Shown here piece after piece: positions 28,033 to 38,106 of a DNA stretch of 64,000 bases. The notes under the pieces were generated by a model that searched no databases, was not told the origin of the DNA, and saw only the letters and a list, made by a program, of their open reading frames with translations. The translations under genes and the position numbers were made by a program. Within the stretch, counting starts at the first letter, position 1, and each line of letters starts with the position of its first letter. Source of the DNA: Acetobacterium sp. (GTDB lineage: Bacteria; Bacillota; Clostridia; Eubacteriales; Eubacteriaceae); the NCBI RefSeq assembly GCF_030652775.1, contig NZ_JAUSPS010000046.1, forward strand, positions 1 through 64,000. The letters are read 5' to 3'.

Positions 28033-29102
28033 TGCTAAAAGAAATGAAAACGGATAATTTTAATGACCAGATGACCACAGAATTAGAAAAACTAAACAGA
28101 AGATCGGTATTGCTGATGGGATTATTGGCAGTGGCGGTGGTTCTAACCTTTTCTTTCTGTGTTGGATTTGGATCACTTAAAATAGGACTGGATGAACTGA
28201 TAAAAATAATCTTCCGTTTTGGTGACTATGACCCGGTTTTGAGTGAAATTGTCTGGGACATTCGATTTCCCCGCACAATCGGGGCATTGCTGGGGGGGGC
28301 AGCCCTGGCAGTGGCCGGCATTATGCTCCAGGTGTTCTTTCGAAATCCGATTGTTGAACCGTTTGTCTTAGGGATCTCATCAGGTGCGGTGCTCTGCGTC
28401 GCTCTTGTCATGCTGGGGGGGATTAGCCTCGGTTTTGGGGCCGTATCACCAATGGGATTATTCCTGGCCGCCCTGCTGGGATCTTCGGTTGTGATGATCG
28501 TGGTGCTGATGTTTGCGACCCGGGTAAAGGATGTGGTGTCGCTGTTGGTGATCGGGTTGATGATGGGTTATATCTGCAGTGCCGTCACCAGTGTCTTACA
28601 ATCATTTGCCGAAAAGGAAGCGCTGCAGGGCTTTGTCGTGTGGACACTGGGAAGCTTCTCCGGATTTACCTGGGCAAGTGTTCGGATTATTGTGGCGTTA
28701 TGTATTCCCATCTTCGGCTCACTGGTGTTTTTAGTCAAACCGCTTAATGCTTTTTCGATGGGGGAAGAGTATGCCATGAGTATGGGTGTCAATATAAAAC
28801 GGTTTCGCATTTTTTTAGTGGCCATTACCAGCATTCTGGCCGCCGTGGTGACAGCCTTTGCCGGACCGGTGGGATTCATTGGTCTGGCGATCCCACATCT
28901 GGCCAGGCTGTTATTTAAAACCGCTGATAATAAAATACTGGTGCCGGGATCGATTCTGATGGGGGGGAGTGTTACTGCCTGCTGTGACCTGATTTCTAGA
29001 ACGATTCTGGCTCCGGTTGAACTGCCCATTAGTGCGGTGACGGCGTTTATTGGTGCTCCGATTGTGATTTATTTGATAATGAAAAGGAGGACAAGTCTAT
29101 GA
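28032..29102 (+). CDS. corrinoid ABC permease (BtuC/FecCD family), cassette 2
   Basis: 356 residues with about ten helices. IRFPRTIGALLGGAALAVAG, IMLQVFFRNP and FAGPVGFIGLAIPHLARLL are the FecCD/BtuC landmarks and align with cassette 1. A polar N-terminal extension of about 25 residues precedes the first helix. Overlaps both neighbours (TGATG and ATGA), so the cassette is translated as a unit. Confidence 0.9.
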   Translation: MLKEMKTDNFNDQMTTELEKLNRRSVLLMGLLAVAVVLTFSFCVGFGSLKIGLDELIKIIFRFGDYDPVLSEIVWDIRFPRTIGALLGGAALAVAGIMLQVFFRNPIVEPFVLGISSGAVLCVALVMLGGISLGFGAVSPMGLFLAALLGSSVVMIVVLMFATRVKDVVSLLVIGLMMGYICSAVTSVLQSFAEKEALQGFVVWTLGSFSGFTWASVRIIVALCIPIFGSLVFLVKPLNAFSMGEEYAMSMGVNIKRFRIFLVAITSILAAVVTAFAGPVGFIGLAIPHLARLLFKTADNKILVPGSILMGGSVTACCDLISRTILAPVELPISAVTAFIGAPIVIYLIMKRRTSL

Positions 29103-30325
29103 TTGCCTTAAAAACAGAAAACCTGAAAGTCGGCTATGGTAAAAAAGTGGTGGTGGACGCGGTTGATATTTCTGGCTTCAGAGGCCAGGTGCTCTGTCTG
29201 CTGGGTCCTAATGGCGCTGGAAAAAGTACAATTTTAAGAACCTTATCGGGTCTACTGGATCCCCTTGACGGGGTGGTTTATGTTAATCAGGAAAAACTGC
29301 TGGATAAAAAGAAGAAAGATCTGGCCAAAGAATTGTCGGTGGTCTTAACGACAAAGTTCTCGGCCGGAATGATGAGGGTTTACGACGTGGTGTCGATGGG
29401 ACGTTATCCCTACACCAGTCGGCTGGGAAAACTGACCAGTCACGATCATCAGCTGATTCAGGAAGCCCTGATTACCGTCAATGCCGATTATCTGGCAACC
29501 CGTAATTTTGAGGAGCTCAGCGATGGCGAAAGACAAAAAGTGATGGTCGCAAGAGCTCTGGTTCAGGAGCCGGAGGTGATGATTCTGGATGAACCAACCA
29601 GTCATCTGGACATCCGGCATCAATTGGAATTAATCGATATCCTCAAAAATTTGAGCAAAGAAAAGAATATTACCATTATTTTATCCCTTCACGAAATTGA
29701 TCTGGCCTTAAAAAGCTGTGAAACGGTGTTACTCGTTCGTGACAACCACATTGTTGGTTATGGTGCCCCCGAAGATATGGTTAATGAAGAAACCATCAGT
29801 CAGCTCTATGGGATAAAAAATGCCGGTTACAATAACCTCCTCGGTTCCATCGAAATTGCCAACAGCGGCGAGCCCACGGTTTTTGTGGTCGCCGGAAATG
29901 GCACCGGGATTCCGATTTATCGGTTATTGTCCAAACATAATATTGGCGCCATGACTGGCATCATTCACGAAAATGATGTCGATTACGAGGTCGCCCGAAC
30001 CATGGGGTTGACCATCAAAAGTGCCTTTGCCTTTGAAGAGATTGATGATGTCACTTATTTGGGTGCTAAAAAGATGATTGACCGGATTGATACGGTGATT
30101 GATTCAGGGTTTCCAGTTCGAGAAATGAATCGGAAGAATCTGGAGCTCATTCGCTATGCCATTTCAAAAGGCAAAAAGGTGATCACCTTTCGGCCCGAAG
30201 AAGAGCGCCGACACTATTTCGGTGGGCAAGAAAAACAGATGTTTTCATGCCATCAATCATGTGACTTTTTTAAACATTTAAACACCACCGCAATGCCAGT
30301 GGAAAAACTGGGGAGCATCTTGTAA
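29099..30325 (+). CDS. corrinoid ABC ATPase (BtuD-like) with extra C-terminal domain, cassette 2
   Basis: 408 residues. Walker A GPNGAGKST, signature LSDGERQKVMVARA and Walker B VMILDEPTSHLD are intact. The C-terminal domain starts near residue 255 (VFVVAGNGTGIPIYRLLSKH) and contains DTVIDSGFPVREMNRKN, closely parallel to cassette 1. It ends in a Cys/His segment (CHQSCDFFKH) not seen in cassette 1. Coupled to permease by ATGA. Confidence 0.87.
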   Translation: MIALKTENLKVGYGKKVVVDAVDISGFRGQVLCLLGPNGAGKSTILRTLSGLLDPLDGVVYVNQEKLLDKKKKDLAKELSVVLTTKFSAGMMRVYDVVSMGRYPYTSRLGKLTSHDHQLIQEALITVNADYLATRNFEELSDGERQKVMVARALVQEPEVMILDEPTSHLDIRHQLELIDILKNLSKEKNITIILSLHEIDLALKSCETVLLVRDNHIVGYGAPEDMVNEETISQLYGIKNAGYNNLLGSIEIANSGEPTVFVVAGNGTGIPIYRLLSKHNIGAMTGIIHENDVDYEVARTMGLTIKSAFAFEEIDDVTYLGAKKMIDRIDTVIDSGFPVREMNRKNLELIRYAISKGKKVITFRPEEERRHYFGGQEKQMFSCHQSCDFFKHLNTTAMPVEKLGSIL

Positions 30326-30345
30326 TGAGATGGAAGGAGAAAGGT

Positions 30346-31449
30346 ATGCAGATTTTTACACTACCAACGGGTGAGGGTGTTTATCGCTATCAGAAGAGCA
30401 TCGTCATACCCTTTAACGGAAAACGAAAGGTTTTATCAACAGCCCACCGGAACGGCGGCTATTCTGAAGAACTGAAGGCAGTATTTAATCATGATGCCAC
30501 CCAGGGTGCTGGTGTGGCTTGTACTCTCCGGGCTGACACTTATCAGGAACACATGAAGATTATTACCGAAGAACTGGGCTTGGATGCCGATTATACCGTA
30601 GGCATTACGACAGCCGCAGCGATGGAAAATGTGGCTATTAAAACTGCTTCCTATCAGGACTTGAGTGTGACTGCCATAGTAACTGGTGGGATTGAAGTCA
30701 ATGGTGGTCGGGTAGGTGATCCCACCACCTGGCATGAAGTCAATGGAAAGCATCATGAAATCAAACCGGGGACGATTAATATTATTCTCTATATCGATGG
30801 CAATATGCCGGCTGAGACTCTGACCCGGGCGCTGGTCACCTGCACCGAGGCAAAAACTGCGGCAATTCAAGAGCTGATGCTGGGAAGTATGTATTCCCGG
30901 GGATTGGCCACTGGTTCGGGAACCGATGGAACCATCTTGATTGCTAACGGAGAAGCCCCGGATTATTACCAGTTTGCCGGTAAACACAGTAAACTGGGGG
31001 AACTGATCGGTTTAGCGGTTAAACCAGCCGTAAAAGAAGCGCTCTTTTTACAGACGGGTGCTAGCCCCGAGCAGCAATTCAGCATTTTAAGACGGCTGCA
31101 GCGATTTGGCATCAATCTGGATCGGATCTGGGATCAGTTTAAAACAGGGAATGATTTAGCCAAGCCGGAATTTGTCTGCTACCTGGAAAAACTGGATAAA
31201 GAACCTCAGCTGGTTGTTCTTATCTCTCTCTATGCCCATCTTTTAGACCAGTTCGATTGGGATCTGATTAACATGGAACAAACAGCTTCTGAAGCCGAGC
31301 AGATATTAAAACGGATGAATCCACAGTTGGCAGGGTTTAATGGCATTGACTGGCAAGGCATCACAAAAGAAGGTTTCATCGAAGCGATGGGGCAGAAGAT
31401 GACGGATTGTTTAGTTGGTTTATTGGAGGAGCGCTCATGTATCGGATAA
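30346..31449 (+). CDS. cbiZ: CbiZ, adenosylcobinamide amidohydrolase
   Basis: 367 residues. Removes the lower-ligand side chain portion of pseudo-cobalamin/cobinamide so that imported corrinoids can be rebuilt to the host's own form. Landmarks: the central GITTAAAMENVAI and VTGGIEVNGGRVGDP blocks and ATGSGTDGTIL. ATG at 30346 has AAGGAGAAAGGT before it and is preferred over 30325. The C-terminal region of about 140 residues after residue 230 is additional to the minimal CbiZ domain. Overlaps cobN by 13 bases. Confidence 0.9.
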   Translation: MQIFTLPTGEGVYRYQKSIVIPFNGKRKVLSTAHRNGGYSEELKAVFNHDATQGAGVACTLRADTYQEHMKIITEELGLDADYTVGITTAAAMENVAIKTASYQDLSVTAIVTGGIEVNGGRVGDPTTWHEVNGKHHEIKPGTINIILYIDGNMPAETLTRALVTCTEAKTAAIQELMLGSMYSRGLATGSGTDGTILIANGEAPDYYQFAGKHSKLGELIGLAVKPAVKEALFLQTGASPEQQFSILRRLQRFGINLDRIWDQFKTGNDLAKPEFVCYLEKLDKEPQLVVLISLYAHLLDQFDWDLINMEQTASEAEQILKRMNPQLAGFNGIDWQGITKEGFIEAMGQKMTDCLVGLLEERSCIG

Positions 31450-34400
31450 CATTTATTCATTCACCAATGGATCATACCTATAATCTGAAAGAAGCCGTTA
31501 GGATTTTTGAAAGTGCAGGGCGCAACAACATTAAAATTAAAGAGGAAATGGAAATTGCTGTCAGCTTTCTTACCAGCAGCAAGCTGGATGATTCCAGCGA
31601 AGAATTCGATGCGGCCTTGGAAGAACTGGAGAGTGCCGATTTCATTCTCATCTTTATCCATGCCGGACTCACCCAATTCAAGAGCTTTGCACCCTTGATG
31701 GAGCGATTTGAAAACAAGAAACGCTTTTTTATCTGGTCAGGCTGTGATGAAGAAAACGTCCTTGCCTTAAAAAAATCCGGTATTTCCCCCTGGGAACATG
31801 GCGAGATTCAGAAATATGCCCTGGATACCAGTACTGAAAACTGCATTAATCTGATCAAATACTTGGGGGCTTATTATGGCTCGCTTAACATCGAGTACGG
31901 CGAGCCCCGCCATTCCAACTGGGAAGGCATTTATTGCCCGGGTAAAGAAGCAAGCAAAGAACAAAGCATTGAAACCGCCCTTGAAGAAGCCCGGGCAAGC
32001 AAAAAACCGGTGGTCGCTATTCTAATGTACAGCAAATTGGTACAGGAAAACAATTTAGAACACATTGATGCCCTGATCGCAGAAGTCAAAAAACAGGGTG
32101 CCTATCCGCTGGCGGTATTTTCGTCTTCGGCTCCCAACCCGGCGATTGGCTGTTTAGGCTTCAAATGGGTAGTGGATCATATTTTTACCACTGCCGGAAT
32201 CGCAAATGTCGATGTGATCATTAATACCATGAGCCATTCCCAGAGTATTTTATCAGATCCCGGGGATGGCACCAAAACAGTGGAAAAGAGCATTTATCAG
32301 GCCATCGATGTACCGGTGATTAAGGCTCTGACCACCTTCCAGAGCTATGAAAACTGGTGTGGAAATTTACGCGGAATTGACGCCATGTCCTTTCCGGGAA
32401 GTGTTTACTATCCGGAGTTTGACGGCCAGATTATGTCGTTTACGATTGCCTACTCAGTTTTTGTCAGAGATGAAATTGGCGATAAAACCATTAACCGACC
32501 GATAGCGGATCGGGTCGTCAATGTCTGTGAACTGGCCCTTAATTGGGCAAGGCTGCGGAAAAAGGAGAATATTGATAAAAAGATTGCCATCCTCTTTCAC
32601 AATATGCCACCCCGAAATGATATGATCGGTTGTGCTTTTGGTCTGGATTCACCTCAAAGTGTTTTTGACATGGTAAAAGCCTTGGTGGCCGATGGCATTA
32701 CAACCGAATACGACTTTGAAGGCGGCGATGAGATTATCCAGAGAATCATCGATGCGGTCAGCAACGACACCCGCTGGTTATCGGCCGAACAGGCCATTAA
32801 GCGCAGTGTGGCGGTGATTGATAAGCGTGATTACCAGCCCTGGTTTAAGGCGCTGGAGAGCAAAGCTCAGGACGAGATGATCCGGGATTGGGGCGATCCA
32901 CCCGGCGAAAACATGGTCTTTAAGGATCAGATGCCGGTGCCGGGAATTCTCAATGGCAACATATTTATCGGTCTTCAGCCGGCCCGGGGCTATGAGGACA
33001 AGGCCGAAGCGGTTTATCATAGTACCGATATTGTGCCACCTCATCAGTATATTGCCTATTATAAATGGCTGAAAAATGGCTTTAAGGCCGATGTGGTGAT
33101 TCATGTGGGAACTCATGGCACTCTGGAGTGGCTGCCGGGCAAAGAAATCGGGTTGTCGGCAGCTTGTTATCCTGATATTGCCATTTCTAACCTGCCCAAT
33201 CTATACCCTTACAGCATTACCGTCGAAGGTGAAGGCATCCAGGCCAAGCGGCGGTCTTATGCGGTTATCCTGGATCATCTGATTCCCTCCATGGCGCAGA
33301 GCGGCAGCTATGACGAGATGGAAGAGCTGGACGACCTGATCAAACAATATTACCGGGCAGTTAGCACCGATCAGGGAAAAACCGCTTTTGTTCAGAAAAA
33401 CATCGAAACCATTGTGATTGAACAAAATTATCTCGCTGACTTAAATATCAGCCAGGACGAGATGGAAGCAGATTTCCCGGTGTTCGCAGAAAAACTCCAT
33501 ACCTGGGTGGAAAGCATTAAGAATACCCTGATTAAAGACGGGCTCCATATTTTTGGACAGGTGCCGCAAGAGGAACGGCTTTATCAATTGGTTTGCGCCC
33601 TACTGCGGTTATCCAATGGAAAGATTCCTTCGTTAACCCAGGCAACAGCCAAAGCGATGGGGATGGATTATGAATTTCTGAAAAATGATCCCCAGCATCG
33701 GGATGCCGAAGGGGTCACCAACTTGATGAGATTTAATGAAATTGAAGCTAGCAGTCGGGAGCTGGTTCGGGACTACTTACAACAGAAGGCAGAATCAGAC
33801 GCCATTGACGACCACATCAAAAATTATTTTAAAGCAGCTAATCTGGCTGATCTGGTTGATTTAAAAAAGGTCTTCAAATTTATGAAAAATACCCTGATGC
33901 CAAAGCTTTCCGCCACCACCGATGAAATGACCAATCTAGTCAAGGGCGTCAATGGCGAGTTTGTCCCGCCTGGGGGATCAGGAGCGCCCACCCGGGGACG
34001 AGTCAGCATACTACCCACCGGGCGCAATTTTTATGCCATTGATCCGGCGGCGGTGCCGACCCGGGCAGCCTGGGAGGTTGGTAAACAACTGGGTCAAAAA
34101 ATGATCGACCGCTATTTAGAAGACGAAAAGTGTTATCCCGAAACCATGGTGATTGTGGTCTATGCCGGCGAAACCATGAAGACTTCCGGTGATGATATTG
34201 CTGAAGTCTATTATCTGCTGGGAGTGAAACCCAAGTGGCTGGAAAATTCAGACCGGGTGATTGGGCTGGAGGTCATCCCTACTTCCGAACTGGGCCGACC
34301 GCGGGTGGATGTGACGTTGCGGATTTCCGGGTTGTTTCGGGACACCTTTCCCAATCTGATTGAATCGGTGGAAGAGGCGGTTAACCTGGTGGCCAGTCTG

Positions 34401-35228
34401 GATGAAAGCGATGAAGAAAACTTCATCAAACGTAATTTTCAAAATGAGGTAAGAGAGCTGATTCAAAACGGTGCCAGCATTGAAACCGCCCAGGAAGAAG
34501 CGGGGCTGCGGATCTTTAGTGATCCCCCAGGAACCTATGGCGCTGGGGTGACCCAATTGATTAATAGCAAGAACTGGGAAGACTTTACAGATCTGGGCAA
34601 GATATATACTTTTTGGGGCGGCCATGCCTATGGCAAAAAAGTCCATGGCAAATGCGTCACTGAGGTTTTTGCCCGAAGATTGTCCAAGGCGCAGATTACT
34701 ATAAAAAATGAATCCTCGATGGAAATTGATATGCTGGAGAGTGATGATTTTTATAATTATCACGGTGGCCTGATCGCGGCAGTCCGTACCGCTTCTGGGC
34801 AGAAACCCCGTTCCTATTGCGGTGATAGCAGTGATCCCGCGCGGGTTGCACTTAACAATGTTAAAGAACAAACCGCCAAAATCATGCGCTCGCGGATCTT
34901 AAACCCCAAGTGGTTTGATGGCATGAAGGAACATGGCTACAAGGGTGCTCAGGAGATATCGGGAATGGTGGACTTCGTCTTTGGCTGGGATGCCACCGCA
35001 GATATTGTTGAAGACTGGATGTATGAAAAAATAACCGAAAACTTCCTCTTCAATGATGAGCGCCGGGAATGGATAAAGGACGTCAATCCCTGGGCCATCC
35101 AGAACATGACCGAACGGCTGCTGGAGGCGGCTCAGCGAGGGATGTGGGAGGCAAAAGCAGAAAGCCTGGAAAAACTGCGGGCTATCTATATGGACATTGA
35201 GGGGGAGATGGAAAAATTTAGTGAATAA
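31437..35228 (+). CDS. cobN: CobN-type large chelatase subunit 1
   Basis: 1263 residues, standard length for CobN. This subunit holds the tetrapyrrole and metal and works with AAA (I) and AAA/VWA (D) subunits using ATP. The central catalytic block reads HVGTHGTLEWLPGK from His556, with the conserved His560 and Glu564 present. A C-terminal GTYGAGV and WGGHAYG block is also conserved. ATG at 31437 follows TTGGAGGAGCGCTC; upstream codons from 31407 are rejected. The neighbouring ChlI- and ChlD-type genes supply likely partners. Metal identity (cobalt) is inferred from the corrinoid context. Confidence 0.9.
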   Translation: MYRITFIHSPMDHTYNLKEAVRIFESAGRNNIKIKEEMEIAVSFLTSSKLDDSSEEFDAALEELESADFILIFIHAGLTQFKSFAPLMERFENKKRFFIWSGCDEENVLALKKSGISPWEHGEIQKYALDTSTENCINLIKYLGAYYGSLNIEYGEPRHSNWEGIYCPGKEASKEQSIETALEEARASKKPVVAILMYSKLVQENNLEHIDALIAEVKKQGAYPLAVFSSSAPNPAIGCLGFKWVVDHIFTTAGIANVDVIINTMSHSQSILSDPGDGTKTVEKSIYQAIDVPVIKALTTFQSYENWCGNLRGIDAMSFPGSVYYPEFDGQIMSFTIAYSVFVRDEIGDKTINRPIADRVVNVCELALNWARLRKKENIDKKIAILFHNMPPRNDMIGCAFGLDSPQSVFDMVKALVADGITTEYDFEGGDEIIQRIIDAVSNDTRWLSAEQAIKRSVAVIDKRDYQPWFKALESKAQDEMIRDWGDPPGENMVFKDQMPVPGILNGNIFIGLQPARGYEDKAEAVYHSTDIVPPHQYIAYYKWLKNGFKADVVIHVGTHGTLEWLPGKEIGLSAACYPDIAISNLPNLYPYSITVEGEGIQAKRRSYAVILDHLIPSMAQSGSYDEMEELDDLIKQYYRAVSTDQGKTAFVQKNIETIVIEQNYLADLNISQDEMEADFPVFAEKLHTWVESIKNTLIKDGLHIFGQVPQEERLYQLVCALLRLSNGKIPSLTQATAKAMGMDYEFLKNDPQHRDAEGVTNLMRFNEIEASSRELVRDYLQQKAESDAIDDHIKNYFKAANLADLVDLKKVFKFMKNTLMPKLSATTDEMTNLVKGVNGEFVPPGGSGAPTRGRVSILPTGRNFYAIDPAAVPTRAAWEVGKQLGQKMIDRYLEDEKCYPETMVIVVYAGETMKTSGDDIAEVYYLLGVKPKWLENSDRVIGLEVIPTSELGRPRVDVTLRISGLFRDTFPNLIESVEEAVNLVASLDESDEENFIKRNFQNEVRELIQNGASIETAQEEAGLRIFSDPPGTYGAGVTQLINSKNWEDFTDLGKIYTFWGGHAYGKKVHGKCVTEVFARRLSKAQITIKNESSMEIDMLESDDFYNYHGGLIAAVRTASGQKPRSYCGDSSDPARVALNNVKEQTAKIMRSRILNPKWFDGMKEHGYKGAQEISGMVDFVFGWDATADIVEDWMYEKITENFLFNDERREWIKDVNPWAIQNMTERLLEAAQRGMWEAKAESLEKLRAIYMDIEGEMEKFSE

Positions 35229-35349
35229 GTTAGTGAAAAGATCGAGGGGTAACAAAAAATGTTTGTTTGGAATTGCGAAAGTGCCGTGAGCGTTGCGGAC
35301 AGTTTTGCAATTATCGGAGAATTAAAAGGGTTAAGAGGAAGGGAAACAA

Positions 35350-36189
35350 ATGCTTGAAATAATTGATTTGACAAAAAAATATAAAAATCTGACAGCGGTT
35401 GATGCGCTTAATCTCACCATTGCGGATGGGGAGTTTTTTGGGCTGTTGGGGCCTAATGGCGCTGGCAAAACAACAACCGTGAGAATGATCAGTACCCTGA
35501 CACCAAAAACAAGTGGAGATATTGTGATTGGTGGAGAAAGTATTGATCGGAATCTGATTTCGATCAAAGCAAAGATTGGGGTCGTGCCGCAGCAGAATAA
35601 TTTGGAAAATGAAATGTCAGCCTGGGAGAATCTGGAAGTACACGGGATGCTATATAAGATGCCCAAAGAAAAGCGACGCCAAAAAATTGATGAAATGCTT
35701 GAGTTTACCGAACTCACAGAACGCAGAGATGATTTAACCAAGAATTTTTCCGGCGGGATGAAGCGCAAGCTGATGATCGCCAGAGCCCTGCTTCACGAGC
35801 CGGAACTACTGCTTCTGGATGAACCGACAGTGGGGCTTGATGCCGCCGCTCGTCGAAAAATGTGGGATTTGCTAAAGCGGTTGAAATCAAAGGGACTAAC
35901 GGTGTTGCTGACCACCCACTATATCGAAGAGGCCGAGATCCTCTGTGATCGGGTCGGTCTTATTGATAAGGGGAAACTGCTGAGACTGGACGCTCCAGCT
36001 AATTTAATCGAAGAGGTCGGCAAGGTAACGGTGGAATATTTTGCTGACGGAGAAACCCATGAAGAATTCTTTCCGACCCGAGAAAAAGCCAACGAATATG
36101 CCGGCTCTCTGGAAGGTGATGTCCGGATTCGTCCCTCAAACCTTGAGGATGTCTTCTTAAAATTCACAAACAGAAGGGTGGAATCATAA
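35350..36189 (+). CDS. ABC exporter ATPase (DrrA/NodI type) within the chelatase cluster
   Basis: 279 residues. Walker A GPNGAGKTT, signature FSGGMKRKLMIARAL and Walker B LLLLDEPTVGLD are intact, followed by a DrrA-type C-terminal domain (TVEYFADGETHEEF). Ribosome site GAGGAAGGGAAACAA. Pairs with the permease overlapping it by one base. It lies between cobN and the chelatase AAA gene on the same strand, so it may move a corrinoid, heme-like precursor or toxic metal complex; this is inference. Confidence 0.88.
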   Translation: MLEIIDLTKKYKNLTAVDALNLTIADGEFFGLLGPNGAGKTTTVRMISTLTPKTSGDIVIGGESIDRNLISIKAKIGVVPQQNNLENEMSAWENLEVHGMLYKMPKEKRRQKIDEMLEFTELTERRDDLTKNFSGGMKRKLMIARALLHEPELLLLDEPTVGLDAAARRKMWDLLKRLKSKGLTVLLTTHYIEEAEILCDRVGLIDKGKLLRLDAPANLIEEVGKVTVEYFADGETHEEFFPTREKANEYAGSLEGDVRIRPSNLEDVFLKFTNRRVES

Positions 36190-36923
36190 TGAGTGGATTA
36201 TACGGTATTCTCTGGCAGGAGTTTGTTGTTTTCAAACGAAAATTTGTGGCGACTAGCATCAGTTTTTTGATTTCACCGGTTCTTTATCTGGTGGCCTTTG
36301 GCTGGGGATTGGGCAGTGGGGTTGAAATCGGTGGGGTCTCTTATATGGCCTATATTATCCCGGGGATTATTGGGATGAGCACGATGATGACCAGTTTTAA
36401 CAACACCGCCAATACCATTAATATTTCCAGAATTTTCTACAAGACCTTTGAAGATTATATGATCTCGCCGATAAATATGACCGTCTATGCATTGGGAAAA
36501 ATCATATCGGGGGCATTCTATGGTATTTATTCGGCCACCCTGATTATTATCATGGTATCAATTTTCACCAATGATCTGGTGATTACACCTTACTTCATTG
36601 TGATTGCGCTGTTAAACTGTTTTGTTTTTTCAGCTTTGGGCTTTTTAATTGGACTGCTGGTTAATTCCCATTCGGATATGGCCAAATTCACCAGCTTTGT
36701 GATCACACCGATGTCATTTCTATGCGGAACTTTTTTTCCCATTGACAAGATGCCGGAAGTATTAAAATGGATTATTTACCTGTTGCCCTTAACCCATACT
36801 AATCTTGCCTTACGGACGACCGGTGAATCTTCCCAGCAAATGGCGCTCCACGCCGGTATTCTGGTTGCCTATCTGGTGGTGCTGTTTGTTCTGGGAGCGC
36901 GGCATTGTAAAACCGTTGAATAA
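36189..36923 (+). CDS. ABC-2 permease paired with 35350-36189
   Basis: 244 residues, six helices of the ABC-2 type (the DrrB/NodJ class), with the closing SFLCGTFFPIDKMPEVLKWIIYLLPLTH block common to this family. Start overlaps the ATPase stop (TAATG). The preceding ATPase and this gene form one exporter. Substrate unknown. Confidence 0.87.
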   Translation: MSGLYGILWQEFVVFKRKFVATSISFLISPVLYLVAFGWGLGSGVEIGGVSYMAYIIPGIIGMSTMMTSFNNTANTINISRIFYKTFEDYMISPINMTVYALGKIISGAFYGIYSATLIIIMVSIFTNDLVITPYFIVIALLNCFVFSALGFLIGLLVNSHSDMAKFTSFVITPMSFLCGTFFPIDKMPEVLKWIIYLLPLTHTNLALRTTGESSQQMALHAGILVAYLVVLFVLGARHCKTVE

Positions 36924-36995
36924 AATGGTAACGACAAACTAAAATGAAGTTGTGGGCATAATTAGATAAAATATTAAAATAAAAGAGGATACAAC

Positions 36996-38051
36996 GTGAA
37001 AAATAAAAATATTATCTATCCATTTACCGGAATCGTGGGTCAGGAAAAGATGAAAAAGGCTTTGATTCTCAATATCATCAATCCCCTTTTGGGCGGGGTA
37101 TTAATTAGAGGGGAAAAGGGCACGGCCAAATCCACCGCGGTTCGGGCACTGGCTGATTTACTGCCAACCCGAAGCCAGGTGGATGGCTGCGCCTTTGGCT
37201 GTGATCCCCGGGAACCAGCCAATATGTGCAGTGACTGTCTGGAAAAATATCAGTATCAGCAGACCTTTGTGGAGGTTTTTGGCCGCATGAAGGTGGTGGA
37301 TCTGCCGGTCAGTGCCACCGAAGACCGGGTGGTGGGGACCCTGGATATTGAACACGCCATCAAAAAAGGCGAAAAGAAGTTTGAACCGGGGATTCTGGCG
37401 CAGGCCAACCGGAACATTCTTTATGTCGATGAGGTGAATCTGCTGGATGATCACATCGTCGATGTGTTGCTGGATTCAGCAGCCATGGGTGTCAACACCA
37501 TTGAGCGGGAAGGGGTGTCTTTTTTTCATCCCTCGCGGTTTATTCTGGTGGGCACCATGAATCCCGAAGAAGGGGATTTAAGACCCCAGCTGCTGGATCG
37601 GTTCGGGATGGTGGTGGACGTGATCGGCGAACGAAATCCCGAGCAGCGGATTGCTGTCATTAAAAACAGACTGGCTTATGAACAGGATAAGGAAGCCTTT
37701 GCCAACCACTTTACGGCGGACCAGCAGGATCTGCGCGAGCGCATTCTCAAAGCCAAGAAACTGCTGGAAAAGGTCAGCTATCGTGATGAAGTGCTGGAGA
37801 TGGCGGTGAACATCAGCATCGAACTGGACGTGGATGGTCATCGAGCCGATATTGCCATGATCAAAACCGCCATGACCATTGCCGCTTTTAATGGCCAGAC
37901 CGAGGTTGCCCCGGCCGATATGCGAGAAGCCGCAGAGCTGGTCTTGCCTCACCGCTTGCGTCGCACGCCATTTGAAGAAGGCGTCTACAATTTTGATAAG
38001 GTTGAGCAGATTATCAATGCTGTTGGGAGCGCTCGAGATGCCGTCATATAA
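36996..38051 (+). CDS. ChlI/BchI-type magnesium-chelatase AAA ATPase (CobS-like role)
   Basis: 351 residues. Walker [10 protein letters not shown] at 39-47, Walker [14 protein letters not shown], and the ChlI-specific insertion with Cys residues ([20 protein letters not shown]). The [18 protein letters not shown] sensor block follows. Motor subunit for metal insertion into tetrapyrroles. No chlorophyll pathway is present, so cobalt insertion into corrins with CobN is the more sensible reading. Ribosome site AAAGAGGATACAAC-GTG. Confidence 0.9.
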   Translation: MKNKNIIYPFTGIVGQEKMKKALILNIINPLLGGVLIRGEKGTAKSTAVRALADLLPTRSQVDGCAFGCDPREPANMCSDCLEKYQYQQTFVEVFGRMKVVDLPVSATEDRVVGTLDIEHAIKKGEKKFEPGILAQANRNILYVDEVNLLDDHIVDVLLDSAAMGVNTIEREGVSFFHPSRFILVGTMNPEEGDLRPQLLDRFGMVVDVIGERNPEQRIAVIKNRLAYEQDKEAFANHFTADQQDLRERILKAKKLLEKVSYRDEVLEMAVNISIELDVDGHRADIAMIKTAMTIAAFNGQTEVAPADMREAAELVLPHRLRRTPFEEGVYNFDKVEQIINAVGSARDAVI

Positions 38052-38106
38052 TCAGTTGCGGGACAGTGACCCCGGGAGCGGTCTGCCGAGTGGGGAGGAA
38101 TGCCCG

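Noticed and set aside
30436-34871. Reverse-strand open frames of up to 207 codons inside cbiZ and cobN
   Set aside because: All fall within well-supported + strand genes and show no family motifs.
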